This document shows positions 15,811 through 17,549 of a stretch of DNA of 17,549 bases, one piece after another; the first letter of the stretch is position 1, and the number at the start of each line of letters is the position of its first letter. A program made the position numbers and the translations under genes. The stretch comes from an uncultured Eubacteriales bacterium (GTDB lineage: Bacteria > Bacillota > Clostridia > Lachnospirales > Lachnospiraceae): NCBI GenBank assembly GCA_900545455.1, contig UQZF01000040.1, forward strand, positions 1 to 17,549, written 5' to 3'. Under the pieces are notes generated by a model. It saw nothing but the letters and a program-made list of their open reading frames with translations, searched no databases and was not told where the DNA came from.

Positions 15811-16290
15811 ATGGAATTTTTAAAGAAGAATGTTCAAAAAACAGAGGTACAGGGTGAGGACGTAAGAAAAATACGCGAGGCTGAAAACGGCTGGATGAGT
15901 GCAAAGAAAGCGATAGACGATGCTGTTTTTGAGCTTGGAAAGGCATATTATGAGGCGAACAAGAACAACAAGGAATCGGAGTTCGGCACTCAGATTGAGA
16001 CAATCAATGAGAAAATGGATCGTGAATATCTCTGGCATCAGTATCGCCTCAGCCTTGAAGGACAGAGAATGTGCGATAGCTGTAAGTCTTTTATCACATC
16101 CGACAGTGCTTTCTGTAACAGATGCGGTGCTCCCGTAAAACCGATAGATTTCTCGGTTATCTTAGGAACCGCACAGGGAGACAGTGCACAGGCTGGCAGC
16201 TCCTTGCAGGCAGGTGTATGTCCGAAGTGCGGAAGGAAGCTTGCTGAGGATGCGGTGTTCTGCGAAGGCTGCGGCACAAAGATACGTTAA
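15811..16290 (+). CDS. Small helical protein with two C-terminal zinc ribbons
   Basis: 159-residue soluble protein. Residues about 1-85 are charged and helical, likely coiled-coil. Two zinc ribbons follow: C88/C91 with C102/C105, and C137/C140 with C151/C154. Both are CxxC-x10-CxxC, separated by a flexible Ser/Ala/Gln/Gly linker. Such ribbons bind one zinc each and usually mediate protein or nucleic-acid contacts; no catalytic residues are seen. I chose ATG 15811 with AGAGG at 15801-15805; an in-frame GTG at 15781 would add ten residues but has no spaced ribosome site. It sits 56 bases after the DUF2264 gene and 17 bases before the next zinc-ribbon gene, opening a cluster of related proteins. 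Function is unknown. Confidence 0.85.
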   Translation: MEFLKKNVQKTEVQGEDVRKIREAENGWMSAKKAIDDAVFELGKAYYEANKNNKESEFGTQIETINEKMDREYLWHQYRLSLEGQRMCDSCKSFITSDSAFCNRCGAPVKPIDFSVILGTAQGDSAQAGSSLQAGVCPKCGRKLAEDAVFCEGCGTKIR

Positions 16291-16307
16291 ATCGGGAGGA
16301 AATCACA

Positions 16308-16577
16308 ATGTTTTGTAAAAACTGCGGAAAACAGATAAGCGATGTGGCAGCTTTCTGTCCATATTGTGGGGCGAAAAGGGAAGAGAGCAGGCAAGAGGTA
16401 ATAGAACAACCTGTCGTCAATGAAACCTCCGTCAGTGTCAACAGTGAAAACGGGGATGCGGTTCCTGTATATAAGAGAAGGAATAAAGCAGCACTTCTCG
16501 TGGGATTTATTCCGTTAATATATCTGATTGTAACTGAATTTATATACATGGTATTAATGCAGATGAATGTCCGTTGA
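16308..16577 (+). CDS. Zinc-ribbon protein with one C-terminal membrane helix
   Basis: 89-residue protein. A zinc ribbon sits at the very N-terminus (C3, C6, C17, C20; CxxC-x10-CxxC), then an acidic Glu/Gln/Val-rich linker (about 24-53), a basic YKRRNK patch, and one hydrophobic helix at about 61-85 (LLVGFIPLIYLIVTEFIYMV). The positive patch before the helix suggests the ribbon stays in the cytoplasm, tethered to the membrane. The ATG follows GGGAGG at 16294-16299. The ribbon closely resembles that of the partial gene at 17396. It is short for a zinc-ribbon membrane protein, so loss of a longer C-terminal domain is possible, but no continuation in another frame is obvious downstream. Function is unknown. 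Confidence 0.8.
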   Translation: MFCKNCGKQISDVAAFCPYCGAKREESRQEVIEQPVVNETSVSVNSENGDAVPVYKRRNKAALLVGFIPLIYLIVTEFIYMVLMQMNVR

Positions 16578-16631
16578 CTTGGTTTTTTAAGGGTTAATCG
16601 GAATAATTATGGATATTTTTGGAGGCATATA

Positions 16632-17378
16632 ATGGCATTGATAATGTTTGTTTCCATACTTACACTCATCCCGGCAGGAGTGTTGGCGTATGGCATAGCT
16701 GTTTCTAAGGTCAGCAGTAAAAATATAATAGTGGCGGTTCTGATAGCAGTCGGAGTCTGTACTTTAATATCAATAATAGGAAGCGGATATGGAATAATGA
16801 TAGGGCTGTGCCTGTGCATGGCGTTTATCATTGTATATTCAATCTACCTTGGCACAAAAACGGGAAATAAATTTAACGTGGTCGGTATTATTTCCCTGGT
16901 CGTCTATATTTTTTCAATATTCAAACTGCCGCTTATAACGAACGAGTATGAGGATTCGGCCGTGTATGAGTGGGCTGAGGAGTTTGCTGGGAGCAACGGT
17001 ATAAAGCTGACTCCGACGCAGTTTGATATATTCGGTCTGCCTATTGCTAACGATGATATGAACTGGTTGATAATAATATTTATGGCAGTCGGCATCTGCA
17101 CTGTTTTATTTTTCTCTCTGATGCTTATAAGGAAAAATTCAGCACAGGTGGTTGTGGGCTGCATAACCTCGCTGCTTACGGCGGGAATGTTATACTTTGA
17201 TTACTCAATATACAATTCAAAATCGGTAATGGGAAAGCTTTTCGGCAAAGCGTTCTCCGAAATGGGATTTTCCCTGTCGATAGCCTGTGTGCTCATACTG
17301 GTACTTCCGGTATTGGCGACAGTCATGGCGTATGTATGCAGTAGAAAAGATAAGAAAAAGACACTGAATGACAAATGA
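16632..17378 (+). CDS. Predicted polytopic membrane protein, about seven helices
   Basis: 248-residue protein of unrecognised family. Hydrophobic segments fall at about residues 3-24, 31-50, 54-74, 83-102, 145-166, 171-192 and 212-237. Between helices four and five is an acidic loop of about 40 residues (EYEDSAVYEWAEEFAG and onward) containing no cysteines. The C-terminus ends in a Lys-rich tail (KDKKKTLNDK), consistent with a cytoplasmic end. No transporter or enzyme signature is recognised. The ATG has GGAGG eight or so bases upstream (about 16620-16624). It lies between two zinc-ribbon genes, with gaps of 54 and 17 bases, so it is probably translated from the same message and may be their membrane partner. 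Confidence 0.8.
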   Translation: MALIMFVSILTLIPAGVLAYGIAVSKVSSKNIIVAVLIAVGVCTLISIIGSGYGIMIGLCLCMAFIIVYSIYLGTKTGNKFNVVGIISLVVYIFSIFKLPLITNEYEDSAVYEWAEEFAGSNGIKLTPTQFDIFGLPIANDDMNWLIIIFMAVGICTVLFFSLMLIRKNSAQVVVGCITSLLTAGMLYFDYSIYNSKSVMGKLFGKAFSEMGFSLSIACVLILVLPVLATVMAYVCSRKDKKKTLNDK

Positions 17379-17395
17379 GAGGATGGTAGCGTATT

Positions 17396-17549
17396 ATGGT
17401 ATGTAAAAAATGCGGAAGGGAATTGAGCGATACTGCCGCGTTTTGTCCAGCCTGCGGAACACCGTGTTCACCACAGGAGAAGGCACCTGCTGGTGCGGCT
17501 TCCGAGACAGAGCCGAAGGCTCCTGAATATAAATCTAAAAGGAAGATTA
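17396..17549 (+). CDS. Zinc-ribbon protein, 3' end outside window
   Basis: The first 51 residues of a gene that runs off the right edge. It opens with a zinc ribbon (C3, C6, C17, C20; CxxC-x10-CxxC), followed by a Pro/Ala/Glu-rich linker and a basic stretch beginning P-E-Y-K-S-K-R-K. Within the first 22 residues, 14 are identical to the protein at 16308, and the linker also ends in a P-x-Y-K basic motif that comes just before the membrane helix there. A membrane helix is therefore expected just beyond the edge. ATG 17396 follows GGATGG at 17381-17386, and the gene starts 17 bases after the polytopic membrane protein. It is too short for the usual ORF cut-offs but is clearly coding. Confidence 0.8.
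   Translation, partial: MVCKKCGRELSDTAAFCPACGTPCSPQEKAPAGAASETEPKAPEYKSKRKI

Overview
The window reads as a chromosomal stretch from a Gram-positive, low-to-moderate GC member of the Clostridia, most likely family Lachnospiraceae. I infer this from strong GGAGG-type ribosome binding sites, frequent AGA/AGG arginine and ATA isoleucine codons, sigma-A type promoters, and the gene families present (DUF5050, DUF4037/DUF4125, the FchA/FolD pair, zinc-ribbon membrane proteins). The genus cannot be fixed from the sequence. There is no sign of phage, insertion sequence, CRISPR array, tRNA or rRNA, and no gene-free stretch longer than about 180 bases.

Layout. (1) 2-3683, plus strand: the 3' part of a type I ABC exporter, then an 817-residue TPR-nucleotidyltransferase-like (DUF4037)-DUF4125 protein, ending at a bidirectional terminator (3715-3759). 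(2) 3806-4813, minus strand: a membrane-anchored DUF5050 beta-propeller-like surface protein. It converges on that terminator and is divergent from pheA. The 180-base divergent spacer holds candidate promoters for both directions and an 8-bp inverted repeat placed to act on both. (3) 4994-9840, plus strand: pheA (chorismate mutase/prephenate dehydratase with ACT domain), a Ppx/GppA-HD protein and ppk1, closely spaced and probably one transcript, joining phenylalanine synthesis to polyphosphate turnover. (4) 10006-10983: an HMGL/DRE-TIM aldolase-like enzyme with its own near-consensus promoter, a 5' leader inverted repeat and a strong terminator. (5) 11099 to the end: aldo/keto reductase, FchA-type cyclodeaminase/cyclohydrolase, FolD, a cytoplasmic DUF2264 protein, then a cluster of zinc-ribbon and membrane proteins that runs off the right edge. 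All share a strand, with gaps of 17-56 bases and no clear terminator.

How the genes work together. The clearest functional coupling is fchA-folD. This FolD has Ile and Phe where the family's cyclohydrolase Lys and Gln normally sit, so the neighbouring FchA probably supplies the cyclohydrolase step while FolD acts as the dehydrogenase. PPK1 and Ppx form a polyphosphate make/break pair. The zinc-ribbon cluster carries four ribbons with identical CxxC-x10-CxxC spacing in three proteins around a seven-helix membrane protein. It is the least explained part of the window and the best candidate for an undescribed membrane-associated system. The TPR-DUF4037-DUF4125 protein is the second.
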